Below, in pieces: positions 26,410 through 36,207 of a stretch of 64,000 nt of DNA. The stretch is from an uncultured bacterium (lineage in GTDB: Bacteria; Verrucomicrobiota; Verrucomicrobiia; CAIQCK01), in assembly GCA_903870275.1 (NCBI GenBank), contig CAIQCK010000055.1, forward strand, positions 1 to 64,000. Reading direction: 5' to 3'. The number at the start of each line of letters is the position of its first letter. Position 1 is the stretch's first letter. A program made the position numbers and the translations under genes. The notes below the pieces were generated by a model that was not told the DNA's origin, ran no database searches, and saw only the letters and a list, made by a program, of their open reading frames with translations.

Positions 26410-26523
26410 CACAGGCCTCTTACACGCGCCGATGCTGGCGACGAACTCGATGTCGATCTTGTCGGTGCCGAAACGGCGGGTGATGGGGTCTTGGCGCAAG
26501 GTATCGGAGCAACGCCACATCAG
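26410..26523 (-). pseudogene. Remnant of the serine hydrolase C-terminal coding end
   Basis: Read on the minus strand it gives MWRCSDTLRQDPITRRF followed by IDIEFVASIGACKRPV. The intact gene at 27872-29488 encodes MWRYYETPHHDTVTCRF and VAIEFAASIGANKRPV at the same spacing. DNA identity with 27925-28024 is roughly three quarters. No upstream gene body is attached. The rest of 26362-26566 shows nothing else. Confidence 0.75.
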
Positions 26524-26566
26524 CTAAAAATCTGCTCGTCCCTTCGCCAACCCTTTCTCCAAAGCC

Positions 26567-27619
26567 TCAGCAAGGCGTGGCGCGGCGCTGTTGGCGTCGA
26601 AGCGCGCGGAGATGGCCGAAGCCGACCAGCTTCTGGCGTTGTTCATCCCACAGACGGTAGGTGAGGGACTTGAAGCTGGAGAACAGCGTGACGGGCTTCA
26701 CGGTCTGGAACAACGGCACGGTCTTGTAACACTTTTCCAGATGGTAATTGGGAATCGCCGGGTCCAGATGGTGGATGTGATGGAACCCGATGTTGCCGGA
26801 GAACCATTGCAGGACCTTGGGCAGTTTGTAGAACGAGCTGCCCTTGAGCGCCGCCTGGGTGAAATCCCATTCGTCGCGCCGCGCCCAATACACGCCGTCG
26901 AATTGATGCTGCACGTAGAACAACCATATCCCGGCTGAGCCGGCGACCGACATGACGACCACCTGGATCAAGAGGTATGCCTTGAACCCGAGCAAGCAGC
27001 TCAGCACGGTTGCCATTCCCAGGATGGCCAGGTTCGTCCAATACACCGAGTGACGCTCCCGTTTCTCAGCGCTGCGCACAGGAAACCGGTGGATGACCAG
27101 GAATAAAATGAACGGCGCGATGACAAACAGCACGAACGGGTTGCGGGTCAGCCGATACGCGAACCGCTTCCAGCGGGACGCTTCGAGATACTCCCGCACC
27201 GTCAGCGTCCACACTTCGCCCATGCCGCGCCGGTCCAGGTTTCCCGAATGGCCGTGGTGTAGGCCATGTTGCCATCGCCAGTGATAGAATGGCGTGAACA
27301 CGATCACGCCGGTGATGAATCCCAGAATATCCGTCGCCCTCCGGGATTTGAAGAATGAGCCATGGCAGCAGTCGTGGAAAATGATGAACGCCCGCACCAA
27401 AAACCCTCCCGCCACCACCATCAGCGGCACGGCGATCCAATAAGACACCGCCATGCTCAAATAGATCAGATACCAGAGGACCGCATACGGGATGAAGGTG
27501 TTGACCAACTGCCAGACGCTGCGCGAGACGCATGGCACCCGGAATCGGGCCAGAATTTCCTTCCACGCCGCAACGGTTGGTGTGTCCCGGCTTCCTGCCG
27601 CCCCAACATCAGTTTTCAT
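26567..27619 (-). CDS. Membrane fatty acid desaturase
   Basis: 350 aa; ATG at 27619 preferred to the in-frame GTG at 27625. The three histidine boxes of the membrane desaturase family that bind the di-iron centre are present: HDCCHGS, HGLHHGHSGN and GFHHIHHLDPAIPNYHL. Hydrophobic pairs flank them (PYAVLWYLIYLSMAVSYWIAVPLMVVAGGF, and the IAPFILFLVI and VVVMSVAGSAGIWLFYV regions). The sequence resembles bacterial delta-9/delta-12 acyl-lipid desaturases that introduce double bonds for membrane fluidity. It is flanked on both sides by remnants of the neighbouring hydrolase gene's 3' end, so it was probably inserted there. Confidence 0.9.
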   Translation of the reverse strand: MKTDVGAAGSRDTPTVAAWKEILARFRVPCVSRSVWQLVNTFIPYAVLWYLIYLSMAVSYWIAVPLMVVAGGFLVRAFIIFHDCCHGSFFKSRRATDILGFITGVIVFTPFYHWRWQHGLHHGHSGNLDRRGMGEVWTLTVREYLEASRWKRFAYRLTRNPFVLFVIAPFILFLVIHRFPVRSAEKRERHSVYWTNLAILGMATVLSCLLGFKAYLLIQVVVMSVAGSAGIWLFYVQHQFDGVYWARRDEWDFTQAALKGSSFYKLPKVLQWFSGNIGFHHIHHLDPAIPNYHLEKCYKTVPLFQTVKPVTLFSSFKSLTYRLWDEQRQKLVGFGHLRALRRQQRRATPC

Positions 27620-27815
27620 CGTCACACTTCTTCTTTCAGCGGGGGCTCACCAAAAGGTTCACGGTGAAGTCTTGGCAGGTCGCCGTCTGGTATATTATAC
27701 GCCCGATTGGAGAAAAAGCATCCGCACCCAAAAGAATTTTTCCTGCCGGGCAGTCGCAGCTTTTCGGCCGCCGCGCATCCTCAACTGCGAACCGCTGGTT
27801 CTCTGATTTTCAGCC

Positions 27816-27871
27816 TCACCCCGCCATCTTCCCCTGCAAGACGAGCCGCTTGTCGGCGCCGACGCTGGCTT
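27816..27871 (-). pseudogene. Second remnant of the serine hydrolase 3' end
   Basis: Minus-strand reading SVGADKRLVLQGKMAG and stop corresponds to SIGANKRPVLQG of the intact gene. Positions 27832-27875 match 27903-27946 at about 36 of 44 bases. It begins exactly at the stop codon of the intact gene and offers a different C-terminal tail, as if an older 3' end was displaced by a newer one. Confidence 0.7.
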
Positions 27872-29488
27872 TCAATAAATGGTGCAAGCGCGAGGGATTT
27901 GGCCCTGCAACACGGGCCGCTTGTTGGCGCCGATGCTGGCGGCGAACTCGATGGCAACCTTGTCGCCGTCGAACCGGCAGGTGACAGTGTCGTGGTGCGG
28001 GGTTTCGTAGTAGCGCCACATCATCTCGAAGGTGTTCTCGTCCTTCCATGTGCCGCTGGCGGCGAGCTTGGATTTCGTGCCGGGCTTGGGCGCGCCGCCG
28101 GAGATGAGCCGCGGCGGCGTGCCGGGCAGGGCGGTCTCGGAGCGTTCCCATCGCTCGTTGCCGCACGCGATGGGATGGGAAGCGATGACATCCTTGAAAG
28201 TGACGAGACAGCCGTCTTTGCGGAACGCGAACGAGACGCTTTGCAGGCCGAGGACGTTGGCTTCGAACTTGAAGGTCTTGCCGGAAACGCGCGCGGCGGT
28301 CTGGTGGATCGCGTTCTCCGAACGCGATGGCTGTTGTTTCGGCAGCGTCAGCGCCAGTGATGAAAGCGTTTGCTTCAAGCGCGCCTGTGTTTCCGCGTCG
28401 GCGGGCAGCGGACTTGCCTTCATCGCGGGCAACAGATGTTCCCAGACGAGGTCGAGTTGGCCCTGCATGCTCTTGCTCTCGCTGGTGATGGCGATGACGG
28501 CGTCCTGGTCGGGCATGACGATGGTGAACTGGCCAAACGCGCCGTCGCCGCGGTAGGCGTTATGCTGGGCGCGCCAGAACTGGTAGCAATAACCCTGCAA
28601 CCAGTCGTTCTGCGCGTTCGGGCGGGCCGGCTTGGCGGGGAGCGGCTGCTGAATCTTGAACGTCGTCGCTTCCTCGATCCATTTCGCGGGCAGAATCTGG
28701 CGGCCTTTCCAAAGACCCTTTTGCAGATACAACTGGCCGAACTTGGCGAGGCCCTCGGTCTGAATGCTCAATCCCCAGCCGCCGGTGCAGATGCCGCGCG
28801 GGCAGGTTTCCCACGTCGGCCCTTCGACGCCGAGCGGATCGAACAGCCGCGGCTTGAGGTAGGCGATGATTTTCTGGCCGGTGAGCTTTTGGACGATGGC
28901 CGAGCACATGTAAGTGGCGGCGCTGTTATAAACGAACTTCGTCCCCGGCGCGTGCGGGATGGGCCAGTCGAGGAACGCCTTGGCCCAGTTCTCGTGCTTC
29001 ACGACCTCGAACGTCGGGTCCTTGTCGTGGCCGACGGCCATGGAGAGCATATCCTTCACGCGCAACGCGGCGAGATTGTCGCTGACCGTGGCGGGCAGGT
29101 CGTTGGGGAAGAACGACACGACCTTGTCGTTCACGGTGAGCCGGCCCTCCGCGACGGCGAAGCCGACGGCGGTGGAGGTGAAGCTCTTGCTCATCGAATA
29201 CATCGTGTGGTTGAACTGCGGCCCGTAAGGCGACCACCACCCTTCGGCGACGACGCGGCCGTGACGGACGAGCATGAAACTGTGCATCTCGTGCCTGGCC
29301 TGGGCCGCCGCGTCGAGGAACGCCAGAATGCCCGCCGAGGCGACGCCCTCCGCTTCCGGCGTGCTGCGCGGCAGTTTCCTGCCGCCGAACCAGCTCGCGG
29401 CGGTGGACGACGGGATGACGGAGATGAAACCGAGGCCGGCCGCGCCGCAGCCGAGTTGTTTGAGGAACGCCCTGCGAGTCGTTGTCAT
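27872..29488 (-). CDS. Exported beta-lactamase-fold serine hydrolase
   Basis: 538 aa. The start at 29488 gives a twin-arginine-like signal TTTRRAFLKQLGCGAAG. Class C beta-lactamase/esterase motifs: catalytic SxxK in MYSMSKSFTS, the tyrosine motif in KFVYNSAATYMC, and GGWGLSIQTEGLAKFGQLYL. The KTG box is not obvious. Such enzymes are usually esterases or D-amino peptidases, not true beta-lactamases. The last ~150 residues form a separate beta-rich domain (RVSGKTFKFEANVLGLQSVS, FAFRKDGCLVTFKD, TFEMMWRYYE) of the kind that follows many serine hydrolase domains. It is divergent from the gene at 29590, sharing a 101-bp intergenic region with a conserved motif. Confidence 0.85.
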   Translation of the reverse strand: MTTTRRAFLKQLGCGAAGLGFISVIPSSTAASWFGGRKLPRSTPEAEGVASAGILAFLDAAAQARHEMHSFMLVRHGRVVAEGWWSPYGPQFNHTMYSMSKSFTSTAVGFAVAEGRLTVNDKVVSFFPNDLPATVSDNLAALRVKDMLSMAVGHDKDPTFEVVKHENWAKAFLDWPIPHAPGTKFVYNSAATYMCSAIVQKLTGQKIIAYLKPRLFDPLGVEGPTWETCPRGICTGGWGLSIQTEGLAKFGQLYLQKGLWKGRQILPAKWIEEATTFKIQQPLPAKPARPNAQNDWLQGYCYQFWRAQHNAYRGDGAFGQFTIVMPDQDAVIAITSESKSMQGQLDLVWEHLLPAMKASPLPADAETQARLKQTLSSLALTLPKQQPSRSENAIHQTAARVSGKTFKFEANVLGLQSVSFAFRKDGCLVTFKDVIASHPIACGNERWERSETALPGTPPRLISGGAPKPGTKSKLAASGTWKDENTFEMMWRYYETPHHDTVTCRFDGDKVAIEFAASIGANKRPVLQGQIPRACTIY

Positions 29489-29553
29489 GGCGACAGGATT
29501 CCGCCATTGCCGCCGAAATTCAAGCCTGAGAAAAACCGGACAGCGCTGCGCGG

Positions 29554-29581
29554 TGGACATTGGCGCGGATGTCAGGTAAAT
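29554..29581 (+). promoter_or_regulatory. Conserved 28-bp upstream motif, copy 1
   Basis: Matches 52268-52295 at 26 of 28 bases, with the shared core GGCGCGGATGT and ending AGGTAAAT. In both places it lies between divergent genes and ends 8-10 bases before the start of the plus-strand gene. Function unproven; a promoter or operator is likely. Confidence 0.6.
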
Positions 29582-29589
29582 CTCGCGGC

Positions 29590-30738
29590 ATGAGAAGGAC
29601 TGCTTTCGTGCTCACCCTGCTGGTCGGTGCGTTGTTCGCTTTCGTTCCTCACGCGATGGCCGCGCCCCCCGCATTTACCGTCCATGAAACCGCCGGCCTG
29701 CGGCGGTTCGGCTATCCGGTCACGGCATCGTTGGAAATGCCGCAAGGCGTGATGCGCGACGCGGCGGCGGCGCGGCTGTTCGACGCGAAGGGGAAGGAAG
29801 TGGGGGCGCAGTTCACGGCGATGTCGTCGTGGGCCGACGGTTCCGTGCGCGGGCTGGACGTGGATTTCACATCGAGCATCGGGCCAAAGGAAACCGAAGC
29901 GTATCGCGTGGAGCCGGCCGCCGGCGCGCCGCGGCAGGGCAGGGGAGGTCTGGCTGTCACCGAAACGGCGGATGAGATCACCGTGGCGTCGAGCGCCATC
30001 GCCCACAAAATCCGCCGCGACGGCAAACCGCTGCTGACTTCCATCGTCAACAGCAAGACCGAGTTCCTCGCGGCCGACGGCATCACAACCACGCTCGCGC
30101 CGGGCAAGGCGGAGGTGCTCAAGCGCGGGCCGTTCAACGTGACGGTGCGGCTCGGCGCGGTGACGCTCGAATATGTCAGCAGCAAGTCGTGGGTGAAGAT
30201 CACGCAGCGAGTGGGCGAGTTGGTTAAGGTGGGGCGAGACTCCGTCGAGCCTCCGTCTCCCAACAACGCTCCTTCTGGCAAGAATGAGGCTCGACGGAGT
30301 CTCGCCCCACCTTTACTCGCCGTGGATGCGCATTTCGCGATGCCGGAGCCGCCGGTGCTGTGGGACTTCGGCGTCGAAAGCTGGCTCTACGGCTATTTCA
30401 AAAAACCAACCGAAACGGTCCTGCTGCGGCAGGACGCGGACGGCTGGCGCGCGCTGACGGGCGCGGGCGAGCCGTCGTCGCTTTACGCGTCGGGCAAGCG
30501 TTGCGAAGGCTGGGGCCATCTCGCCGAGAAGCACCGCGTGATCGCGTTCGGCATGGCGGACTTCGGCGCGGGCGGCGAGCCGGCTTTCCGTCTCGGCGCG
30601 GACGGCCGTTTCCGCGCGTCGGCGCAGCGGAAGGAACTGACGGTTTATTTCCACGTCGTCGGCCAGCCGGTGCACGTGACGGCGCTGACCAGTCCGCCGA
30701 GCATGCTGGCGCCGCTGGTGGTTGAAGTGAAAAAGTAA
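29590..30738 (+). CDS. Secreted protein of unknown function with in-frame hairpin
   Basis: 382 aa with signal peptide MRRTAFVLTLLVGALFAFVPHAMA. The body is beta-rich: FGYPVTASLEMPQGVMRDAA, ARLFDAKGKEVGAQFTAMSS and WADGSVRGLDVDFTSSIGPK. This resembles the N-terminal domain of secreted polysaccharide-processing proteins (exo-rhamnogalacturonan lyase-like families), but I cannot assign it. Residues around 213-242 are encoded by a perfect hairpin repeat (30226-30313) inserted in frame. The gene is 15 bp upstream of the large gene at 30754, with a sulfatase next, so the three likely form an operon for breakdown of a sulfated glycan. Confidence 0.75.
   Translation: MRRTAFVLTLLVGALFAFVPHAMAAPPAFTVHETAGLRRFGYPVTASLEMPQGVMRDAAAARLFDAKGKEVGAQFTAMSSWADGSVRGLDVDFTSSIGPKETEAYRVEPAAGAPRQGRGGLAVTETADEITVASSAIAHKIRRDGKPLLTSIVNSKTEFLAADGITTTLAPGKAEVLKRGPFNVTVRLGAVTLEYVSSKSWVKITQRVGELVKVGRDSVEPPSPNNAPSGKNEARRSLAPPLLAVDAHFAMPEPPVLWDFGVESWLYGYFKKPTETVLLRQDADGWRALTGAGEPSSLYASGKRCEGWGHLAEKHRVIAFGMADFGAGGEPAFRLGADGRFRASAQRKELTVYFHVVGQPVHVTALTSPPSMLAPLVVEVKK
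30226..30313. repeat. Hairpin repeat inserted in frame in a secreted-protein gene
   Basis: Perfect 26-bp inverted arms at 30226-30251 and 30288-30313, beginning AAGGTGGGGCGAGACTCCGT, around a 36-bp loop. It is translated as KVGRDSVEPPSPNNAPSG followed by KNEARRSLAPPL, a hydrophilic loop unlike its surroundings. The frame is preserved. Confidence 0.9.
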
Positions 30739-30753
30739 CACAACGTTATTCCC

Positions 30754-33700
30754 GTGAAGACTCGCCAACGGTTTGTCGCCGCCTTTTCTTTCGCCGCGAT
30801 TGGTTTTTCGTCCCTGCCGTTATTCGCGGCATGGGAAAATCTGCCGCCGATGACGCCGCGCGTCGTCGTTCAAGAGGCAGAGTTGGAAATTGACGCGGGC
30901 CAGACGTGGACGAGGCGCGTCGAAGCGCCGAAGTTCGGCGACAACGAGCGGCCCGTGCTGGCGTTGCGCGCGCGGGTGCAGACCCGAAGCCCCGGCGGCG
31001 GTTGCAACTGTGTGATGCAGATGCTGCTCGACGGCGCGCCGGTCGGCGGGACACCGCTGCGGCCACGGCTGTTGAACAAGCCGCTGAACTTCGACCCGCC
31101 CCGCACGCCATATCATTTCCACTGGTTCGATTCCGCGCGGCAGGGATGGGAAATCATCTTCGGCCGGGATTACGCCTCCAACTGGGCCGGCACCGGCTGC
31201 GATTTCGAGTTTGTGTTCGATCTCACGGGATGGGTGAACAGCGGCGAGACGGCGACGCTGTCGTTTCGTCATCTGATTCCGTCGCTGCCCGCCGCGCTGA
31301 AGCTCGATCGCGCGCCGCTGGTGCTCGACCGCGTCACGCTCGGCGTGATGAAAGCCGCCGATGTGGAGCGTCTGCGGCGCGACGCGCAAAAAGGCGCGGC
31401 GGTTTGCGAAGCGCCGGTGGAGGCGAAGCTGCCGGCTGACGCGAAGCCCGGCGACCGCGCTTATGAAATCGACTGGTCGGGCCGCAAGGAATTGCCGCCC
31501 GCGCAGATCGGCTTTGAGAACCTGACCGGTTGGAAAGCGCAGGTGCTGGATGGCGCGAAGGTGTCGTTGGCGGCGTCGGTGGAGCATCAGCTCTGGCGGA
31601 AACAAGTGGCGAAGCTGGCTTACGCCGGCGGCGGCAGAAACTCCGTCATCATTCTGCGTCCGCCGGCACCCGTCGTGATCCGGGAGAAATTCGATGCGGC
31701 CAACCTCTGGCTCTACGGCGCGTTCGACCGCTACAAGGACCGGCACCCGCGATTTGTCGTGTTGCTCGAAGATGCCGGAGGACGCGAGTTCGAAATGGAC
31801 CTCGGTCTTTTGAACTCGGGTTACTGGAACTTGCTGCACGGCGTGCTCGATGCGAAGTCCGCCGCCCGCGCGCGGTACCCGATGAAGTTCACGGCGCTGA
31901 CGATGGAGCACGACAACGTGCCAGCCGAGCGGAGCGTTTTTCTCGAATCGCTGGCGTTTTATCAGCAGAACCGCAAGCCATTCGCCAGGCTCGATCAGTC
32001 CAGGCGGTCGGTTTTTCCGACGTCGGACGATGGCATGCTGCCAACGCCGCCGAAGGACGTGAAGGCCGGCGTGAAAGCGGTGGACGGCGGCGCGGAGTTT
32101 GTCTCGGAAGGGAAGGACGGCGCGCTGCGTTTTCGCGTGCGGCCCGCGGAGGGCTTCCTGAACGGCGTCACGGCGCAATGGAAGGACGGCCCCGTGTTTC
32201 ATCCGCTGGACGGCGGCGGCATCCCGCTTGATTTCGGCGAAGGCGAGCGACTGCCTGCGCCGGGCGCGGAGAAGGTGGTGTCGTCGGAGTTGAAGGGCGG
32301 GAAACTCGCCGCGCGCTGGCGGATGCAGCAAGGAACGAACGCCGTCGAATGGACGGCGAGCTACTCGCTCCGGGGACGCAGCCTGGTTGTGGACGTGTCT
32401 TGCGGAGGCGGCGCCGCGGCCGGTGTCGCATTCGGCCAGGTCGCCGGCCTGCCCAACCCGCGAGGAATCGAAGTGCCCTACCTCATGATGGGCCGCAAGC
32501 CGGGGCCGTGGATCGCCTGCGCGGGCGGCCTGTTCGTTTCGGTCCTGCCGGATTGGTATCACTGCGATTTCTCCACCGTGAACGCGACCGTGACGCCGCC
32601 GACCCGCGACCGGATCGGCCTGTTCACGGGCACGGTTTATACGCCGCTGACCAACGGCCGGCGCAACGATCTGCGCGAGCGCGTGCTGGTCACGGTCTCG
32701 CCGGAGTTTGCCGACACGCTGCCCAACGCGCGCAATCCGGTCTCGCCGAACCGCGAACGGCTTGCGCCACCTGCGTTCTACATGGGCCGCGCGTGGACGC
32801 AGAACTTTTACGCGACGCTGAAGCGTCATGGGATTGACCACCTGATCGCCAGCGACTTCGCCGGCGTGCTGTGCGACGATTACTCGGAAGGGTTCGCCGA
32901 CCGCTGGCGGCCGCATCCGAGGTTCACGATCCCGCAGGTGCAGGATTTCCGCCGCGCCATCCAATCGCTCGGTTTCCTCTTCAGTTTCTACATAGATTCG
33001 ACGGACTACTGGCCGGGCAACGAGTGGTTCGATGAGAACAAAGTGTCGCTGACGACGGCGGGCGTTTTCCGCGACGCGTGGTATGGGAACTTCGCCGCGA
33101 AACCCAACGCCATGCCGCTGCTCGTGAAGCTGACCGGACAGAAGGTCAGACAACATTACCCGGCCGACTGCGTTTACCTCGACGTGCATACCAACCGCGA
33201 CCTGACCGCGATGGATTGCGAGGCCGGTGTCGAAGGCGCGGGCATGGCCCGGCCGCAGGTGATCGCCAACGGCGACTGCATCCTCGAAGCGCGCAAGTGG
33301 TATGGCTCGACCATCAGCGAGGGCATCTGCCGCTGGCTCTACGCCGGCGCGTGCGACATGGACTACGCCACGTTGATCGCCTCGAAGCCCGCGCCCGACC
33401 TGCCGCCGCTGGTGGATTTCGACCTGCTGAAGATTCATCCGTTCGAGCACGGCACGATGATGGGCTACGCGCCGGCCGCGTTCTTCGGCCAGACCGTCCG
33501 CACCGGCCTGCACACCGACGGCGGCCGTGGCGTCGCGCCGCAGGATTTTTACCGCTACGTCTCGGCGAGCCTCGCGTATGGCCACAAGCTCATTCTCGGT
33601 TACGGCTACGTGCCGCCGTTGTCGCGGTTCATCCAATACTACGCCCTCATGCAGGGCGTGCAGCGCGAGTATCTCACCGACACCGTCGCGGCCATTCATT

Positions 33701-34335
33701 ATCATAATGGCGTCGAATTCCTGCCGACGAGCCGCGCGCTCGCGGAGGGCTCGCAAAAATCCGGCCGCATCCGCGTGCGCTACTCGCGCGGGCTGACGGT
33801 GCACGTGAACTACAACGCCGAAAAATCGTGGAGCGTGGAATTGGGCGGGCGGCATTACGAACTGCCGCCGTTCGGCTGGCTGATCGAAAAACCGGACTCG
33901 ATTCTCGCCTACAGCGCATTGGCCGGCGGCAAGCGCGTGGATTTCGTGAAGTGTCCCGACTACATCTACCTGAACGCCGGCGATGGGCGCGCGAGCGAGG
34001 GACCGCTGGAAGTCGAGGGCGCGGTGTGGTTGAAGCGCGACCGCGGCGCGTGGCGGCTGATTCCATGCGGCTATCTGGGCTTCTGGAAAACCTTCAACCC
34101 GCCGGGCCTGCCGAAGAATTGCTTGGATTCCCAACTCGCCAACACCCCCGCCGACCGCGGTTGCAAACACATCGTGCTCGACACGCAATCACTGCTTGGC
34201 AAACCGGCGGCGGACGTTCGCGTCACTGCGCGCGACGAGGCCGGCAAAGCGACGGCGGCGAGCGTCAAGCCGCTCGACGGCCGGCGGCTGGAATTCTCCG
34301 CGACCGCAACGGCGGTGGATTACCTGCTGCGATAA
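30754..34335 (+). CDS. Large secreted glycoside hydrolase-like protein
   Basis: 1193 aa with GTG start at 30754 and signal peptide ending FSSLPLFAA. The N-terminal ~450 residues are beta-sandwich-like, with carbohydrate-binding character ([24 protein letters not shown]). From about residue 660 a TIM-barrel-like domain appears: [60 protein letters not shown] (candidate catalytic aspartate in YLDVHT) and [22 protein letters not shown]-terminal beta domain follows. The style resembles GH101/GH129-like or related families acting on host-type glycans, but I cannot place it in a family. It sits between a small secreted protein and a sulfatase, consistent with a sulfated-glycan operon. Confidence 0.7.
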   Translation: MKTRQRFVAAFSFAAIGFSSLPLFAAWENLPPMTPRVVVQEAELEIDAGQTWTRRVEAPKFGDNERPVLALRARVQTRSPGGGCNCVMQMLLDGAPVGGTPLRPRLLNKPLNFDPPRTPYHFHWFDSARQGWEIIFGRDYASNWAGTGCDFEFVFDLTGWVNSGETATLSFRHLIPSLPAALKLDRAPLVLDRVTLGVMKAADVERLRRDAQKGAAVCEAPVEAKLPADAKPGDRAYEIDWSGRKELPPAQIGFENLTGWKAQVLDGAKVSLAASVEHQLWRKQVAKLAYAGGGRNSVIILRPPAPVVIREKFDAANLWLYGAFDRYKDRHPRFVVLLEDAGGREFEMDLGLLNSGYWNLLHGVLDAKSAARARYPMKFTALTMEHDNVPAERSVFLESLAFYQQNRKPFARLDQSRRSVFPTSDDGMLPTPPKDVKAGVKAVDGGAEFVSEGKDGALRFRVRPAEGFLNGVTAQWKDGPVFHPLDGGGIPLDFGEGERLPAPGAEKVVSSELKGGKLAARWRMQQGTNAVEWTASYSLRGRSLVVDVSCGGGAAAGVAFGQVAGLPNPRGIEVPYLMMGRKPGPWIACAGGLFVSVLPDWYHCDFSTVNATVTPPTRDRIGLFTGTVYTPLTNGRRNDLRERVLVTVSPEFADTLPNARNPVSPNRERLAPPAFYMGRAWTQNFYATLKRHGIDHLIASDFAGVLCDDYSEGFADRWRPHPRFTIPQVQDFRRAIQSLGFLFSFYIDSTDYWPGNEWFDENKVSLTTAGVFRDAWYGNFAAKPNAMPLLVKLTGQKVRQHYPADCVYLDVHTNRDLTAMDCEAGVEGAGMARPQVIANGDCILEARKWYGSTISEGICRWLYAGACDMDYATLIASKPAPDLPPLVDFDLLKIHPFEHGTMMGYAPAAFFGQTVRTGLHTDGGRGVAPQDFYRYVSASLAYGHKLILGYGYVPPLSRFIQYYALMQGVQREYLTDTVAAIHYHNGVEFLPTSRALAEGSQKSGRIRVRYSRGLTVHVNYNAEKSWSVELGGRHYELPPFGWLIEKPDSILAYSALAGGKRVDFVKCPDYIYLNAGDGRASEGPLEVEGAVWLKRDRGAWRLIPCGYLGFWKTFNPPGLPKNCLDSQLANTPADRGCKHIVLDTQSLLGKPAADVRVTARDEAGKATAASVKPLDGRRLEFSATATAVDYLLR

Positions 34336-34403
34336 GCGCCGGGCGTTTCGGCTCGACACCGGCGCTTTGTTCGGCGCACCGTCACGGCAAAAGGATTCAG
34401 ACC

Positions 34404-36176
34404 ATGAAGCGTGTGCCAATTCTTCTCTGTGCGCTCGGCGTTTTCTGCGGCCCGGTTCTTGGAGCGGGCTCGACCGCCGGCAAACCCAACGTCCTCATCA
34501 TCCTCGCCGACGACCAGGGTTGGGGCGATCTCAGTGTCAACGGCAACACCAACCTCGCCACGCCGCACGTGGACTCGCTCGCGAGCGCCGGCACCGTGTT
34601 CGACCGTTTCTACGTCTGCCCCGTCTGTTCGCCGACGCGCGCGGAGCTTTTGACGGGACGCTATCATCCGCGCAGCGGCGTCTTCAACGTCACCACCGGC
34701 GGCGAACGCATGGACCTGGCCGAAAAGACCATCGCCGACACGTTCAAGGCCGCCGGCTACGCGACCGGCGCGTTCGGCAAGTGGCACAACGGCATGCAGT
34801 ATCCGTATCATCCGCGCGGCCGCGGCTTCGACGAGTTCTACGGTTTCTGCTCCGGGCACTGGGGCGATTACTTCGACGCGCCTCTGGAGCACAACGGCCG
34901 GCTCATTACGGGCGACGGTTTCATCGCCGACGACCTGGCCAACCACGCGATGCGATTCATCGAGCAGCATCGGAAGCAGCCGTTCTTCTGCTACGTGCCG
35001 TTCAACCTGCCGCACACGCCCGCGCAGGTGCCGGACCGGTTTTTCAAGAAGTTCGCCGACTTCACACCGACGATGCGCTACCGCGAACCGCAGCGCGAAG
35101 ACATCGTCAAGACCCGCGCGATCCTGGCGATGTGCGAGAACGTGGACTGGAATGTCGGCCGGCTGCTGCAAAAGCTCGACGCGCTCAAGCTCGCCGAAAA
35201 CACCATCGTCATCTATTTCAGCGACAACGGCCCGAACAGTTTGCGCTGGAATGGCGGCATGAAGGGCCACAAAGGCACTGTGGACGAGGGCGGCGTGCGC
35301 GCGCCGTTTTTCATCCGCTGGCCGGGGCGCATTCCGGCGGGCGCGAAGGTTTCGCAGATTGCCGGCGCGATTGATTTGCTGCCGACGCTGGCCGATCTCG
35401 CCGGCATTCCGGTCGTCAGCACCAAACCGCTCGATGGCGTCAGCCTCAAGCCGCTGTTGCTCGGCAGCTCGCAAAATCAAAACTGGCCGGACCGGATGAT
35501 CTTCTCGCATTGGGCCGGCAAGGTGAGCGTGCGCACGCAGACTCACCGGTTCGTCGTGCCGAACCAGTTGTTCGACATGGTCGCCGACCCGGGCCAGTAT
35601 CAGAATATCGCGAAGGCGCAGCCCGAGGTCGCCGCGCGACTGTCGGGCGCCGTCGAGAAATGGAAGAAGGAACTGTTGACCGGCCTCGGCGAACAAAACT
35701 GGCCGTTCACCGTGGGCTACCGCGAGTTGCCGATCACGCAGCTTCCCGCGCGCGACGGCATCCCGCATGGCAACGTCCGGCGCAGTTCCAAGGCGCCGAA
35801 CTGTTCGTATTTCATAAACTGGGCCAGCGCCGACGACCGCATCACGTGGGACATCGAGGTGGCCACCGCCGGCAAATACGAAGCGGTGGTTTACTACACC
35901 TGCCCGAAGGCCGACGTCGGTTCCGTCATCGAGTTGGGCTTCAACGACAGCCGCGTCGAGGCCACGGTGTCGGCGGCGCACGATCCGCCGTTGCATGGGC
36001 AGGAGCACGACCGTTGTCCGCGCGAAGGCGAGTCGCTTGTGAAAGACTTCAAGCCGATGCGGCTCGGCGTGATGGACCTGAAACCGGGCCGGGGCGAGCT
36101 GACGCTGCGCGCGTTGAAAGTGCCCGGCAAGACGGTGATGGACGTGCGGTTGATCCTGCTGACGCTGCTCAAGTAG
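34404..36176 (+). CDS. Secreted sulfatase (formylglycine type)
   Basis: 590 aa with signal peptide [20 protein letters not shown]. Alkaline-phosphatase fold: metal-binding [15 protein letters not shown], the modification motif [18 protein letters not shown] in which the Cys becomes formylglycine, KWHNG, and the second metal site [12 protein letters not shown] with [21 protein letters not shown]-terminal ~150-residue beta domain ([30 protein letters not shown]) resembles a carbohydrate-binding module. The predicted reaction is hydrolysis of a sulfate ester on a polysaccharide. It ends a three-gene operon that starts at 29590. Activation would need a formylglycine-generating enzyme encoded elsewhere; the SUMF1 lipoprotein at 5847 is an unlikely candidate because such proteins are often not catalytic. 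Confidence 0.93.
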   Translation: MKRVPILLCALGVFCGPVLGAGSTAGKPNVLIILADDQGWGDLSVNGNTNLATPHVDSLASAGTVFDRFYVCPVCSPTRAELLTGRYHPRSGVFNVTTGGERMDLAEKTIADTFKAAGYATGAFGKWHNGMQYPYHPRGRGFDEFYGFCSGHWGDYFDAPLEHNGRLITGDGFIADDLANHAMRFIEQHRKQPFFCYVPFNLPHTPAQVPDRFFKKFADFTPTMRYREPQREDIVKTRAILAMCENVDWNVGRLLQKLDALKLAENTIVIYFSDNGPNSLRWNGGMKGHKGTVDEGGVRAPFFIRWPGRIPAGAKVSQIAGAIDLLPTLADLAGIPVVSTKPLDGVSLKPLLLGSSQNQNWPDRMIFSHWAGKVSVRTQTHRFVVPNQLFDMVADPGQYQNIAKAQPEVAARLSGAVEKWKKELLTGLGEQNWPFTVGYRELPITQLPARDGIPHGNVRRSSKAPNCSYFINWASADDRITWDIEVATAGKYEAVVYYTCPKADVGSVIELGFNDSRVEATVSAAHDPPLHGQEHDRCPREGESLVKDFKPMRLGVMDLKPGRGELTLRALKVPGKTVMDVRLILLTLLK

Positions 36177-36207
36177 CGGGCTGGTGCATCACGCGCAGCG
36201 GCCGAGT

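Noticed and set aside
30820..34188. 1122-codon open frame on the minus strand opposite the large secreted protein
   Set aside because: It mirrors the GC-rich third-position pattern of the plus-strand gene, has no recognisable domain and is rich in Arg/His/Val/Gln as expected of an antisense shadow.
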